A stretch of 64,000 bases of DNA from Trileptium ribeirensis (lineage: Eukaryota; Nematoda; Enoplea; Enoplida; Thoracostomopsidae), in assembly GCA_030248225.1 (NCBI GenBank), contig JASANE010028665.1, forward strand, positions 1 to 64,000. The letters run 5' to 3'. This document shows positions 1-11,589 of this stretch, piece after piece. Under the pieces are notes generated by a model. The model made no database searches. It was not told the origin of the DNA and saw only the letters and a program-made list of their open reading frames with translations. Position 1 is the stretch's first letter, and each line of letters begins with the position of its first letter. The translations under genes and the position numbers were made by a program.

Positions 1-114
1 TATAGTAGTACAATCGGCTTGGCGGTGGTAGCTCACAAGCAGACAGATTAAAAAATCCATCAAGGAAACGGAACTTGTGAATAATATAAAACAGGCACAG
101 CACTGTTGGTGTTC

Positions 115-512
115 TTCCCTTTTTTCTCGGAAAGTCAAACTTAGTAACAATTTTGTGCCCACTGTACTAGAATTTTTGAAAACGCATCCAAGCTTAAATT
201 CGGTAAATATATATTGTCTATATGCACCTTTTCCCTTTCTACTTCCGAAAACGCATTCTTATCGTATGGCTACATAGCACAGCATGTGCAACGCATTTGA
301 CCATTACTGATTCTTCACACCATTTTCCTTGACCACCATGGGCATGTCAGCACGTAGAGTATACTGTACGGTGCGCCGGGGTAACAAATTCTTTTAGATC
401 GACGCCATCGCAACGTATAAGATGATTTACCGATTTGGGTACCTAATTTGACCTTCGAAGATATTTAAATTTGAGTATATATATGCTGCGCCCTACGGGA
501 ACTACCATAAGT
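115..512 (+). repeat. Dispersed repeat, copy A (upstream of the methyltransferase gene)
   Basis: This stretch resembles 25880-26312 in the same orientation. Shared blocks in the same order include CGTATGGCTACATAGC, ACCATG.GCATGTCAG, GATTTGGGTA.CTAATTTGA and GAACTACCA.A. Identity is patchy, as in an old duplicated repeat. No coding frame, TIR or poly(A) tail is evident. It ends about 0.9 kb before the methyltransferase start codon; copy B ends about 70 bp before the phosphatase start codon. It may be an unclassified transposon relic or a shared upstream segment. Confidence 0.6.
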
Positions 513-626
513 AATGGTTTCACTTGCTTGCTCTACTTGCACATGTATGCTAGCTTATCGCTACGTTACGGCGTGAGAGCAGTATCTAGTTTTTATCTGT
601 GCGGTGGCTCTACATGCGCGTGTATA

Positions 627-1197
627 CAGGGTGTTTCAGAAGTAACTACCCATTGTTTGATGCTAACTATCGGTTGACTGGGCAGAGGTAGCTCGCCAGT
701 TTTTTGTATAATTATAGACAAGTATAGATAATTATAGATAGTTAAGCTCCTTGTAAAGGCGCCAAACGGAAGTATGAGGAATACCTAGCTGGAGGGAAGC
801 CTTTCGAGTTGACTTCTGGGGGCTCCTGGATACCGCAGCGCTTAATGCAGCTTTCTGGTCTCCACTTTGTACGACCCGGCCTCAGCCGTTCCGCTACACT
901 GCCAGTGTCCTCGAATCGGGAAATAATATCAGCCATCATCTTGCGAGTAGGAGGTATTGAGTCGAAATGATTTTTCCACTGGCGTGAGACTTCGGCATAA
1001 TTTCCGTATTTATAGTAAAGTTTTACAACACATATTTTTTCAGGCAGAGATCGTCGTTGGGAATCCATGGTATAAACAGTATATATATATTTATAATAAC
1101 CTGAAATATTAAAAACAGCGATAAACAACCATTGCGAAATACTACGCCAGAAGATATTGATTGACAAAGTGTGGGTACTTACTTCTGAAACACACTG
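627..1197 (-). mobile_element. Mariner/Tc1-like element remnant with TIRs and TA target site
   Basis: The left end reads CAGGGTGTTTCAGAAGTAAC and the right end, reverse-complemented, CAGTGTGTTTCAGAAGTAAG. The termini match at most positions over about 26 bp and both abut a TA dinucleotide (625-626 and 1198-1199), the target duplication of the IS630-Tc1-mariner superfamily. The 571-bp element is far shorter than an autonomous copy (about 1.2-1.5 kb). Its minus strand encodes only the N-terminal helix-turn-helix part of a transposase, so it is an internally deleted, non-autonomous derivative. Confidence 0.8.
745..1068 (-). pseudogene. Truncated mariner-type transposase (DNA-binding domain only)
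   Basis: Translation from an ATG at 1068 gives a first helix-turn-helix of the DUF4817 kind: LPEKICVVKLYYKYGNYAEV, then PPTRKMM and a FEDTGSV..GR linker typical of mariner transposases. A frameshift follows. The second helix-turn-helix continues in another frame as RKASLQLGIPHTSVWRLYKE, matching the canonical second mariner DNA-binding motif. The frame then stops close to the terminal repeat, and the DD[E/D]D catalytic domain is absent. It lies wholly inside the TIR element. In full transposases this bipartite domain binds the TIRs. The frameshift makes a functional product unlikely today. Confidence 0.75.
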
Positions 1198-1424
1198 TAT
1201 AATTGCATCTGTGCTTATATTGTAGCGATTTTTCTTACAAAACGACCTTTGGATGGTAATTTTTCGTCACTAGTCTTCGAAAATTTTGGTTGTTAGAAAG
1301 AAATCTGTAAGATTGTTTAAAAAAGATGTACATCACTTTATATGTATGTAGCATGCTAAAATTTCATTAATATATAAATTGTCGGTGAGAAATTAGCAAT
1401 TTGCTGAACGTTTTGGGTGTGAAA
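1198..1424 (+). promoter_or_regulatory. 5' flank of the methyltransferase gene
   Basis: This AT-rich segment between the mariner remnant and the start codon at 1425 must contain at least part of the 5'UTR or proximal promoter if the gene is transcribed. No TATA box at a convincing spacing or other core element can be asserted. The start context is GAAAATGG, with A at -3 and G at +4, favourable for eukaryotic initiation. Confidence 0.3.
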
Positions 1425-4400
1425 ATGGATTCCTCGAAATATCGTACCAAATACTATTGGAATCAACGGTATTCCGGGTATTCACTACACGATAGCTTAA
1501 AAGAAGGCGAAAGGTCCAACATTACAGCTTCGTTGGAAGACAGCTACGAATGGTTTGGTGATTACAATACGTTCCGCGATACACTACGGTATCCATTGTC
1601 ACAAATTGCCAGTACGTTCCATCGGACAGATGGCGCTCGCGGAATTGAAAACCGTCCAAGAATACTTCATCTCGGCTGTGGCAACAGTCGTTTGGCATTT
1701 CATATGTACGACGACGTGGAATTAGCTCAACAAGTCAACTGCGACTCATTCCATGATACAACATGTTTGGATTTTTCGGAGCCTTTAATTGAAAAATTAC
1801 GTGCCGAGTGTGCCGAAAATTATCCCAGTATGAAATTTGAATGCCAAGACATCTGGTGAAGTTATCAGGTTTTTATGAATTGCAAGTAAGATATTTTATT
1901 TTGGTTGTTTAACATTGAACTATAAAATAACGCTTTATTGTCTCGGTTCCCAAAAATGTAAAAGCACAATAGTTGAAAAGGAAATTATCGTATTATTAAA
2001 GTTATAGCTATAGTAGTAGCGTTGCACAACCTGTCATGATATCTGAAGAGCCGCGCCAAAGCCCAAGATGTGTTTGAGAGAGTAGAGCCTAGCGTATGGT
2101 GAAAATCAGTATTAGACTCTTAATACCGCTCTTGTACAACAGCAAACATTTATTATAACGAGTGATGTTCTAGCACAATATTCTGCCAATTGCAAAAGCA
2201 GCAGAGAATACATCTGCTGGGTTTTTAAACGACTATATAGCTGGTTTCGCGGTTTTCATATGTTTTCTCTAAATATAAGGGAATCGCAAACTTTTATTGT
2301 TGGAAACCTGAGAGTTCTAGCTGGTTAACGAACGAGCCGAACCGAGGAGAAGGGTCTATGACGAAGAGCCCAGTCGAATAAGATTGAAAAGCGTTATGCA
2401 GTACATATAATCAAATAAATACAAGGCATGTGGCGTATTTGTTGCAAATATATGTGATGATACGCACATTATGCTCTTATTGCATAGTATAAAGTGATAA
2501 GTTCCAATCAACTACAATTGTATTTTTTAATACAAATCAGAAAATTCAGACAGACGAATCAGCTTCATCAAATTCCGCACAATTTTTTTTACATTGTTAT
2601 ATTACTAATGTATGAAGCGTCGCAGTTACAATGTGTACGTAAACCAGACTGCACAAATAATGTATGACGCTGTATACATATATATACGTATGACATATAA
2701 ATAGTTATTTGTAGAGGGCATGAAATAGCTTATGAAACGACAGATGTTTTAAGCCAAATGTTTATCACTAGTGCAAATCAATAAATTTGGGCTGTTATAT
2801 AATCAATAACAAAAAGTAATTAACAGCAGGCTTCATAAAATATATTTGGTGTTTTATCTTGGAGTTGATATTATGTGCCCGTCATTCATATATAAAACAA
2901 AACGCACGTTGTCGACTGTTCGGTTTCAGCGAAGCTTTTAGCGTACAATGTTTTACAAGCCATTGTTGGAGAAAATCAAACTCACTGTTTTACACGGGAT
3001 GCCAGCAGCCTGGCAAAACCTTAAAAAGCCTGGGATGAGCCAGCGAACCTAGGAAAACTTGAAATCTTTGGGGGTTTAGTTCAAAAATAACTGAAACCTG
3101 GGACTTTTTCCGATGCAACCTGGGATTATTGTTCGCGGGAGAAAAATATGGAGAAGCATGCAAAATGGTGAATAAATTTTACAGTCAGTATGTTATACCA
3201 TTGTGATACACACTTCAGAAAACCAGGGATTTTTTGCCAAAATCGTTGGAAAACGTGGGATTTTTTCTAGTCTAATCCGCGGGCACCCTGTTTGCATGCA
3301 CGGAACATAACATATATATACAAAGTGTACGGAGTTGAGTCTGCGGCATGTAATTTTCATACATCACATTTTTGGCATAGGAACTATTATAATGCATTTT
3401 ATTATGGGACTTATATTTTGATAGTAAAAGTTCTGACATATTTTATTGCAAAGCGTTATTTAAAACTTGTATATGTCTATAAGTATTCAGTCAGCCATTC
3501 CATAGGTAATTATCACGTGTCGACATTTCGCTTACAGGCGAGACGTCAGACAAACAGTCCCGCCCACAATCAGCCCGGGTGGCCTATGTGCCGCGCTGTG
3601 TCTATCTCATTTTCGTCCTCGCTGGACCGGCTTAGGGCCTGGAGTGAAATGTCGACCGTTCCAATTTTCTAATAACTTTGAGGAGCTGCAAGTGAGAATG
3701 GCAACAAACAAACTTGCAAGTTGCATGCGTAATCCAGCAACAGCTCTGAACTAGTTCGTATCTAGTAAACTTAGCGTGAACCAAGTCACCCTGGATCAGC
3801 TTAGGGTGGCGTAAAAGTTTTTTCAACGCTAAAGAAGATATATTAGTTTTCTGCACTATTAAATAGTATAGAAACAGGGTTTCCCCAGCCAATTATCAGT
3901 ACGCTATACGACATTAATTTCTATAGTTGAACAGAATTACGAAGAATTCGTTGACTATAATATACATTAAATAAATATTCGGGGCGTTGAATCATTTCTA
4001 TACTAAATTTTTTACGCTGCAATTACCAAAACAAGCGAGGGTATAAGTAAACATAATTAACTTTAAATGGTTCAGATAAGAGTACAAGGTTTAACATTGT
4101 GTTTTTGTGTGATGCAGCTTGGTCGCATTATTACAGATTCAATTCACGAGAGCCGCGTTTTACTCATTATGATGATTCGGAGTTTTGTACCAGCGGGTTT
4201 GAGTTGTCGGTGTTTTATGTTTTACGAATAATAAATTCTTAGAGTCGTTGCGTTACTTCTGTATGATGAGATGTAGCTGAGCTTTTGTGGTTATTTGGAT
4301 TGTTTAGTTTAGACAGGTGGACTACGTCTGCGAGTGAACGAGATTGAATGTCTGTCTGTCTATAATTACTATACTTTTACCTATGAACTAACAAAGGTAG

Positions 4401-5611
4401 TTTAAATTGAAATGTATACAGAAGATCAATTAACCGCATTTTTTCAGGTTAACCGCAGCCTTGAAAAACTGAAGATCCTGAACAGCTTAAAAGGCCCTGA
4501 AAAACTCTGAATCGAAGAAATAATCCTGATAAAGCGTGAAAATTGACGATGACCCTGAAGCTTTCATTAAATTTTTGCAAACAAAAATTTTTTGATATGC
4601 ATCGTGTGGTCAGATGCGGCAAATCTTCCAATAGAATCTATTTAGGATCGCATAATGTGACTGGGTGTATCCCTCTCGTAAATAGTATTGAGACTGATTC
4701 CACATGCAACTATCCTCGAAAACAATTTCGGAAATGTTTGCACATGCAGCTGTTTGTATATTCAAAAATACGCATTCCGTCCATACACTTGTCACACGAA
4801 GCACCATTGCAGGTAGATTCTATTTCTAACTCTATAACATGAAGTATCTTAGCAGTTTGGATTGCGCTTCCAATCCAAGTGCTTGCTTATGGATTGGTTG
4901 CGTAAGCTTGTGTTAACGCCCGGTCTGAACTACTGCTTCGGGGCATCTTGTTCAGACAAAATGAGGGCATTTTGTACTAGGATTTTTACGTTTCTTAAAT
5001 TTATACTGAATGTTACGCTTATTTTCAGGGAACTGAAATTTCCTGAATCCTCTTTCGATGTAGTAATAGAAAAAGGGACATTGGATGCGTTGTTGGTTGA
5101 CGAGAAGGATCTATGGAACCCGTCGGCGGATTCAAAACAGTTGATTCAAAGTATTCTAGCCGCTTTGTATCGAATTTTATCACCTAACGGGTATTTCATA
5201 TCGATTAGCTTTGCTCAGCCACACTTTCGTCTGCCACTTATGTTTCCGGACATGATGACACCGTGTAAAATACTCGGAACCATGTATAGCCAAAGCAATT
5301 TAATAAATCATAGAGACACTACTGAAATGTGGAATTCCTCGTGTCAATGCACAGAACAGCTTTATTTTGGTCATTGGGATCCTACAGTCGCACAAGTTCG
5401 CAAAGGGATAGACTTTTTCATCTACATGTTACGAAAATCTGAAACTGATGTATATGCTGATCCATTTCCGTGTCCATTGGGTAAATATTTATATCCATAC
5501 ATAACTTCGGTATGCGGGGTCTATGACTCGGGTATTGAACGTGGCCGGAATAATAATGAACGAAAAGATGATGAAGACAGTGAAGGGTTTTTGTTTCATA
5601 TTGATGTATGA
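1425..5611 (+). CDS. EEF1AKMT4: EEF1AKMT4-like class I SAM-dependent lysine methyltransferase, two exons
   Basis: The predicted 337-residue protein is encoded by exon 1 (1425-1855) and exon 2 (5029-5611). The donor is CTG|GTGAAG and the acceptor ATTTTCAG|G; joining restores an in-frame D-I-W-E-L-K-F-P. In the family this enzyme methylates a lysine of translation elongation factor eEF1A using S-adenosylmethionine. Visible hallmarks are YWNQRY (11-16), YEWFGDY (41-47), SAM motif I ILHLGCGNS (80-88), the acidic strand-2 residue in CLDFS (D116), and the post-core motif FDVVIEKGTLDALL (153-166). The human enzyme is about 255 residues; the extra length here is mostly C-terminal, ending in a charged tail rich in N, E and D. 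I start at ATG 1425 because of its good context and the conserved N-terminus just after. The 3,173-bp intron holds a MITE-like repeat and a snapback. No inactivating change is seen. Confidence 0.88.
2993..3290. mobile_element. Small MITE-like repeat with reiterated CCTGGGATT phrases
   Basis: The left end CACGGGATGCC and the reverse-complemented right end CAGGGTGCCCGC are imperfect terminal repeats. Between them the phrase (A)CCTGGGA(T)TTTTT recurs about five times in varied form (for example near 3088, 3116 and 3223). Elements starting CAGGGTGnCC and full of CCTGGAA/CCTGGGA phrases are a known style of non-autonomous hAT-like MITE in animal genomes. It carries no coding capacity and lies in the methyltransferase intron. 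Confidence 0.5.
3514..3663. repeat. Short inverted repeat around a GC-rich core
   Basis: GTGTCGACATTTCGC near 3517 is matched in inverse orientation by AGTGAAATGTCGACC near 3643, enclosing about 110 bp of unusually GC-rich DNA in an AT-rich intron. The arms are only about 13 bp. It may be a small foldback element or a chance pairing. Confidence 0.35.
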
Positions 5612-5713
5612 ATTTTTACAGAGCTTCCACTATTTATTGTCATCGTGTTTTATATATCATTGATCGTTCATCATTCCTTGACGTGTTGGATCATAATTCA
5701 TTTGAAACCTAAT

Positions 5714-5719
5714 AATAAA
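5714..5719 (+). promoter_or_regulatory. Poly(A) signal AATAAA of the methyltransferase gene
   Basis: A canonical AATAAA hexamer lies about 103 bp after the TGA at 5609-5611, a normal 3'UTR distance. No transcript evidence is available. Confidence 0.5.
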
Positions 5720-5889
5720 TTCAGTGGCATTATGTTTTGGTTTACATTGTTAGATCTGAAATAGTATGAAAAATAAGGACTCTCGGTCACTGGATTAATT
5801 TTATGAGAATGATTATATGACTACGAGACGGCCATTGGAACGTATTTATTTGGTACTAGTTTCCATGATACTAAATACAGGCATGCTTA

Positions 5890-6480
5890 TAGGGGAGGTA
5901 GGTATACCCCGGAGAACTTCCCAAACGACGTCACCACAGCGCCGAAGCACCTTCGACACCTATGACGTGCGCATACCGGTTACCCATAAGGCCTCGGAGC
6001 AGTCTCGGCAGCACAACTCGCCGATACCCCGCCTGGTCAGCCAACCGTCCATGGCGTCGCCGCAGGTGGTGAACACATGTGCAACGAAGAAGCTGCACAC
6101 CCGCTCCCCATCGCCCCCCCCAGCGCCGAAAGCACCGCATCCGGCCCCTCTTTGAACTTTCGCCTTCGGTGTTAGGGTGTGGGGGAACCCCGGGCGGCAC
6201 TCCAGGCACCAAGCACAGTCAGCGAAGACGCCACTCCACTCACCCACGCGCCGAAGGTGCCGAATTTCCGCTCCCGCACCTCGTTATCGCTGAAAGAGCC
6301 GCACTCGTGTTCTCCACTGGCGTCCAAGCCGCAGCGCCAAAGGCGGCATATCCGACCTCTAGTCCAGTGGCGCAGCCCCCGCACTCCACTGGCCGGCTGA
6401 CTGAACCTTCCGGGAGGCAGCAGCAACTCCCCGCCAAAGCACCGACTGCCACCTCTGAGTCCTCGGACCTCGTGTATTTA
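5890..6480. repeat. GC-rich mosaic repeat block
   Basis: Sharply GC- and CpG-rich against an AT-rich background. The phrase GCGCCGAA (or a close variant) recurs about every 100-200 bp and it ends with CCTCGGACCTCGTG. Related GC-rich blocks with the same ACTTCGGACCTCG-type ending occur at 29480-29740, 29930-30530 and 57240-57420. All frames here are open for long stretches simply because stop codons are rare in GC-rich DNA; no conserved protein is recognisable, so I do not call a gene. Confidence 0.5.
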
Positions 6481-6559
6481 CGATTATATATGCAGTCTTC
6501 CCATCCCACCGACAATTTCCTTTCAGTTTCATTAAGTTCGAGTTTTCTGACACTATAAG

Positions 6560-7090
6560 CGATTTGTATTAGTCATAGTTAAAGGGAGACTTACTACATA
6601 AGTAATGTCTCTTTCCTAACCACTGTTTCTGTCGTGGATTTGCAAGTTAATGTCGCTACAGGGCAAACTCTTATCCAAGCAGAGTACTTAATAGTTGTCT
6701 CTGCGGTTCAGTCTGATCTAAACTACTGTTTGCAATTGCAAAACACCCGCAAAAATACAGTTACAGAATGCGAAAAATAATTTTTTGATCGAAACTTAGC
6801 TACTACCAATTACGCGATAAACCAAAGTTGCTATCATGTCAAAACATTTTATAAAATGCATAACGTAAAAAAGCTATGTCGGCCCTTGTGATGATTATAC
6901 AGCGTAGCTCGGCTCATAGCTAACATATTTACAGGTCCTAACTTGGCTGTTAAATTGCCACAACAGCTTAGTTCAAGCTAGCCAGCCTGTGCATTATCGC
7001 CGTGACATGCTATGGCTTTGATAAAATCCGGTACTAGTACACAAATTACATGACGCGTAATTCTGACTGTGTTTTTGTCGGTCGAAGTAT
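6560..7090. other. Intergenic, nothing recognisable
   Basis: AT-rich sequence without a conserved frame, tandem array or clear terminal repeats. Confidence 0.5.
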
Positions 7091-7095
7091 ATGTA

Positions 7096-7346
7096 TTGTA
7101 AGAACGCTGGGTCAAATTTATCTCAGTTGGGTGAGTCCCAATTTGACTAGAGCAAATGAGTCAAATTTAACTCAGTTTGAGTCAGTCTTAACTCTAACTG
7201 TGGTGAAATCTGATTCCTACCGAGTTGAAGATTAACTGCTGTATAGAATAAAAAAATTATTGACAAAAATGTAACTCAATGGTAGGCAGCTAGATTAGGA
7301 TTGACTCATTTGAGACAAATTTGACTCAGCCTTTCTTACGGTGTAA
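7096..7346. mobile_element. MITE with long imperfect TIRs (GAGTCAAATTT family)
   Basis: The left end TGTAAGAACGCTGGGTCAAA and the inverted right end TTACACCGTAAGAAAGGCTG then GAGTCAAATTT pair over about 40 bp with mismatches. The interior is packed with TCAAATTT and ACTCAGTTTGAGT-like phrases, so much of the 250 bp can fold back on itself. There is no coding sequence. A relative with the same style lies at about 10738-11112. Confidence 0.6.
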
Positions 7347-7349
7347 TAT

Positions 7350-8246
7350 ATAGTTATATTTTGTTATCGTGGCATTTATTCTCGACGCCAGTTTGATTTG
7401 TTCATTCGTACTAGGACAGATATAACTAGATGCTGCGATACATCTATTGCGTTTGGCACAATTCATTTATATATAGGCTTACCTGCAGTAGTGAAGATGC
7501 CTCTTAACAATTTGGAGTGTGCGAAATTTTTCTACTTGCTTTATGAAATTTGTTTTGAACGCACGAACCATGGTAAAGGAGAAAAGTGGAATAGAGGCAA
7601 ACATATGATTTATATATATTGAATTATAATGAATTATACAGAATTATGTAATTTATATATATATATTTATATATACTTTTATATATATTATTTATATATA
7701 TACTGTAGGGACTTTAGATTGTTATTTGCAACAACGGAAAGGACTATAAATATTATTACAAAGACAACAAACGGAAATTGGTGTTTTGTAAAACTTGGGA
7801 TGTTGACCCTATAGATTCATTCACCTTGTCATGTTCACCCTAGGTTACCTATTTTATTGGAGGATGCATGCTCCAACCCCATCGCCCGCTGCCTGGGATA
7901 TAACAATTACATCCAACGAAGCGTGTATATAACCAAAAACTCAATTTAATGGATATAAATCATTCATAGTTGCATCTTAAAACAAACGGCGTATTCTTTG
8001 CAAAGATACAGACGATAGAAGCAAAATGGAACTTATTATTCTTAAGTCATAAATTATAACCGCGAAATATAAACGAATATTGATTCAAAATATTGTAATT
8101 GGACTTCCCGTTGTATGGACGATGTTCTGAATACATATATTTATGATATATTATGCAGCTTATACCTACAAACTGACAAAATTAAAACTAAATACCGCCA
8201 ATTATCACTATGCTATCGCAACAAGTTGTAGTGGAACTACACATTT
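7350..8246. other. Intergenic, AT-rich, with a TA microsatellite
   Basis: A run of TATATATA-rich sequence occupies about 7640-7705. No conserved gene or element is recognised in the remainder. Confidence 0.45.
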
Positions 8247-9079
8247 TTGAGCGGAGCGAGGGGTTGCCATTATGAACGTACCCACTTTTACTTGGACTTT
8301 CACTTTTACTTCACAACACGTAGTGATAGTATCTTACCAGAAACAATAGATCTTAGTGCACAGGCGTACGAAACGCACGACAAAGAATAGTCAAATCAAC
8401 TATAGCTTTTTTGAACATAAGTTATCTATTAATCAGTCGACTCAACATGAACATTAAAGAATTTAATTTAAACATTTAATATAGCATTTGTAGACACATA
8501 TAGTAGTGATTTCTATCTTTTAGACATATTACTTCTCGGGTAGCACGATTTTCTTACAATTCTTCTGCTTCTACTATAGCTAAATCAAACACTCATTCAT
8601 CGAAAGATTATAGTTTTAGAAGTTATCCATTTTCTACTTATATTTATTTAAAAATTGAACACAACTTTCTAATTCTTAATTCTAACTTAATCCAATTAGC
8701 ATAATTTATTAATTGGCAAGATAATGATCATATGAGTCTAAAAGTATCATATTTGCATTTTTTGACCCCGAAAACCCTATATTGGTCTAAACAAAACGAT
8801 TCTATTCCAAGTATTTAGTGAGATATAACCAAAAGTGCCTTAATTAGCTGATTACAGGCAACTAATTAGCTTATAGCTAATTCATTACAGGCAACTAATT
8901 AGCTTATAGCTAACCCCATATATCAGTTGCACATTCTCAGATGTTAAGCTATAAAACAAAAAAAGTTTTTTTAAATCGGTTCAGTGGTTCTGGAAATTCA
9001 TCGCGACCAACGCACGAACGGACATCGACTTTTTTGGTCACAGATAGAAAATAAAAACGCTTCGCCTCGCTCCGCTCAA
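8247..9079. mobile_element. Candidate transposable element with inverted TTGAGCGGAGCGAGG ends
   Basis: TTGAGCGGAGCGAGG at 8247 is repeated exactly in inverse orientation (CCTCGCTCCGCTCAA, ending 9079), 833 bp apart. Inside is a direct duplication at 8841-8915 of a unit containing ACAGGCAACTAATTAGCTTA. Near the right end is AATCGGTTCAGTGGTTCTGG, a phrase style common in transposon tails of invertebrates. The TIR identity does not extend beyond about 15 bp and no target duplication is clear, so the superfamily is unassigned. Confidence 0.45.
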
Positions 9080-10715
9080 TAACCGCAGTACCTGGTTGAT
9101 TTTGCAAAATTATATGGTTTTGCTTTTTTATTCAGTTGCTATAGGGGTTATCGGCTAGATATTACGCCTGCAATTGCAACAACTCAGGACACCTGTATAT
9201 ATTCTGAAAATTTTTAACCACTTTTAACATGTTATGGTGGAAACAACAAAATTCGACTTGATTACTGCGTAAAATTTAGATTTGATGAACCCCTGCTCAG
9301 AAAAAAAGACATTATATCGATAAATTCTTTCAAACACTATGTGCCGATGGTTAAGCGCAATATATAGTAAACAATCTAGGAAAATGTGCCCATCCGTTGA
9401 TGACCTATAATTGATGTTATAATAAAAACCTGCTATAACTAAATAACAAAGAAACAACGTGATCTATCGTTAGAACAAAAATATACTACTGATTTCTAAT
9501 TTATCCCGTTTTGAGCTGTATAATACTTGAAGTACTATCTGTTGCAATTATATAGGTTAATGATCTCTAGGTGACGGATAATCTGTGGATGTGTCCATCT
9601 TTGAGTTTAGGAAATAGAGGTGTCGAACCTACTTTTTGCCAAAGTAATATTTGGTATTACCTTTGGTAAACCCAACGGTAATTATTTTATACATTTCAGT
9701 GGTTCGTGCTGAGAAATGGGTCAGGCTGTGTATCGAGATGGAAGTTGTTCACCGCGTCATTTCGTGTAAATATGAACGCGAAGATGGGTTGCTGTTGACC
9801 GCAAGCTATGCTCTTTGTGCCTGCTGTTACATGATTGTAGGGATGAATGACAGCATCGTTACCATAATTGTTGGTAGAAGTGAGAAAATATCACAAATAT
9901 AGGTAGTTTTGTTGTCTCACATATTATATTCCTTTAAAACTACAAGGTTGACTACAGGATATCATGCCGCAAACAAACCGGAAATAGACAATTAAGGTTA
10001 TATATATTATACCTTTCTAAGGGGTTTTAAGGATTTTACTGTGGACGAGCACGATTTCAAAAATTTTGTGTGTTTATATATTTTGTTATGGGTTGCGTGC
10101 AGGGCATCAAGACTGGTTTGTCTATAGGTCTTTTCCGTACGCTGAATACAGTGGTTTTATTATATAGAGTGCAGCATGCTTATTTCATGCCTTTTCGCGG
10201 ATTTTAAATGGACTTAGGGACAACAAACCGGATTTTTGGAATATAGTCGGTCTTCAGTCGTGTGATACTTGGCGCCAAAAATAGCCTATATGTACAGAGT
10301 TTTTTCGGTATGCTGAGTACAATGGTTTCGTTATCTGGAGACTAGCACAAATATTTGATGTGTTGTCAATTGTTTTCGAAGGGTGTAGGGTCGACGAGAT
10401 TTTATATTTTTGAGTGGGTTTAGGGTTCCAGTGTTTCAGGGTGGTATATACATTAAACGCAACCTATTCAATGTGACTACATAAAATGATAACTTTAGAA
10501 TGAAATCACACTCGTTCCGTTTCACTCTTGCATGCTGGTCGCGAAAACCGATTCCAACATATTCCTCCTGAAAAGCGGGTCGGAGGGCTCGGGTCGTGGG
10601 CAAAGGGACTCGATAAACCACATTATTTGTGCTATCTCTACAACAGATGTAGATATCTGAGTCAAATTGGGTTCACTTTGTTGGGCGACCAAAGCTCTGT
10701 AACATTATATGCTTT
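9080..10715. other. Intergenic, nothing firmly recognisable
   Basis: AT-rich. A short open stretch after an acceptor-like ATACATTTCAG near 9700 has no recognisable domain and is not called. Confidence 0.4.
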
Positions 10716-10737
10716 GCTGTACACTGCAAATTAGTCT

Positions 10738-11112
10738 GAGTTTAACTCTGCCTGAGTTGCATCGGTTCAGACATCTGAAACCGATTGAGACCGTTTGGGA
10801 ATGAGTTCTATTAACTCACACTTCTGAATTAGCATGTAACTCAGGTTTGAGTTGCTATTCTAAGTCAGAGTGAGTTAATTTAACTGAGAGTGAATCTGAA
10901 TCTTACTCAGGAACTTGAATTCCAAAACTAACTCAGATTGAGTCATTTTTGTACAACTGAGAGATCCTGACTCAGATTTTGTGTCCAACTCACTAATTTC
11001 AAACTCAGGCCTGAGTTAGAATACTTAACTCAGAATCCTTGGCTACCTGCCAAACTTAGCTTGAAGTAATTTGAGCTCAGATTTTTGAGTTAAAGTCTAA
11101 CTCAGTTATTGA
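10738..11112. repeat. ACTCAG/CTGAGT-dense palindromic repeat (MITE-like)
   Basis: Within about 370 bp the motifs ACTCAG, AACTCA, GAGTT and CTGAGT occur dozens of times in both orientations, with phrases such as CTAACTCAGTTATTG near the right end and TAGTCTGAGTTTAACTC near the left end. It resembles the interior of the 7096-7346 MITE and could fold extensively. No coding capacity. Confidence 0.5.
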
Positions 11113-11589
11113 AATAAAAATGTCTACTCTCCACAGTTTTCAGTAGCCGTATTCTCGATGTCACGGGAAAACTGTGGCTATAGAACCTTTATGATATGGA
11201 TTTATCTTCTAAACGATAAGCTTGAGAAAACGATCGATGTTTCGTAACAAAATTGGGTACATATTGCGTTGTGCTATTATTTTCAATACATATTAGAATT
11301 TTTTGGCACTGCAGAATTGAAGTGGCATGACATTCGGCGGAACCTTGGCTTTTGCTAGCGGCGAGTCTCCAGCGTTGATAACTTTTGCCGACCAAGGAGG
11401 ATATATACAACGTTTAGCAGAAAGTGCAGTTCCTGTTTTTAAACATGAACCATCGAAATATTTTTCGTGATTATTTGGTTGATTTTTCTTTACAAAACTG
11501 TTGATTTTATTTATTCTGACGTGTTCAATGCTTTGGCTTTCTGATTCATGCCAACGAGTGGCATCTCAGGTAAGGCATTGCTATTCATT

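Larger units (their letters stand above)
1856..5028 (+). other. Intron of the methyltransferase gene
   Basis: Bounded by GTGAAG and TTTTCAG, AT-rich throughout. Apart from the MITE-like repeat at 2993-3290 and the inverted repeat at 3514-3663 I see no coding sequence. A block at 4440-4545 with CCTTGAAAAAC and CCCTGAAAAAC phrases may be an older relative of the 2993-3290 repeat. Confidence 0.75.

Noticed and set aside
5817..6558. Multiple overlapping long open frames on both strands
   Set aside because: They coincide with a GC-rich repeat block where stops are rare; no conserved protein in any frame.
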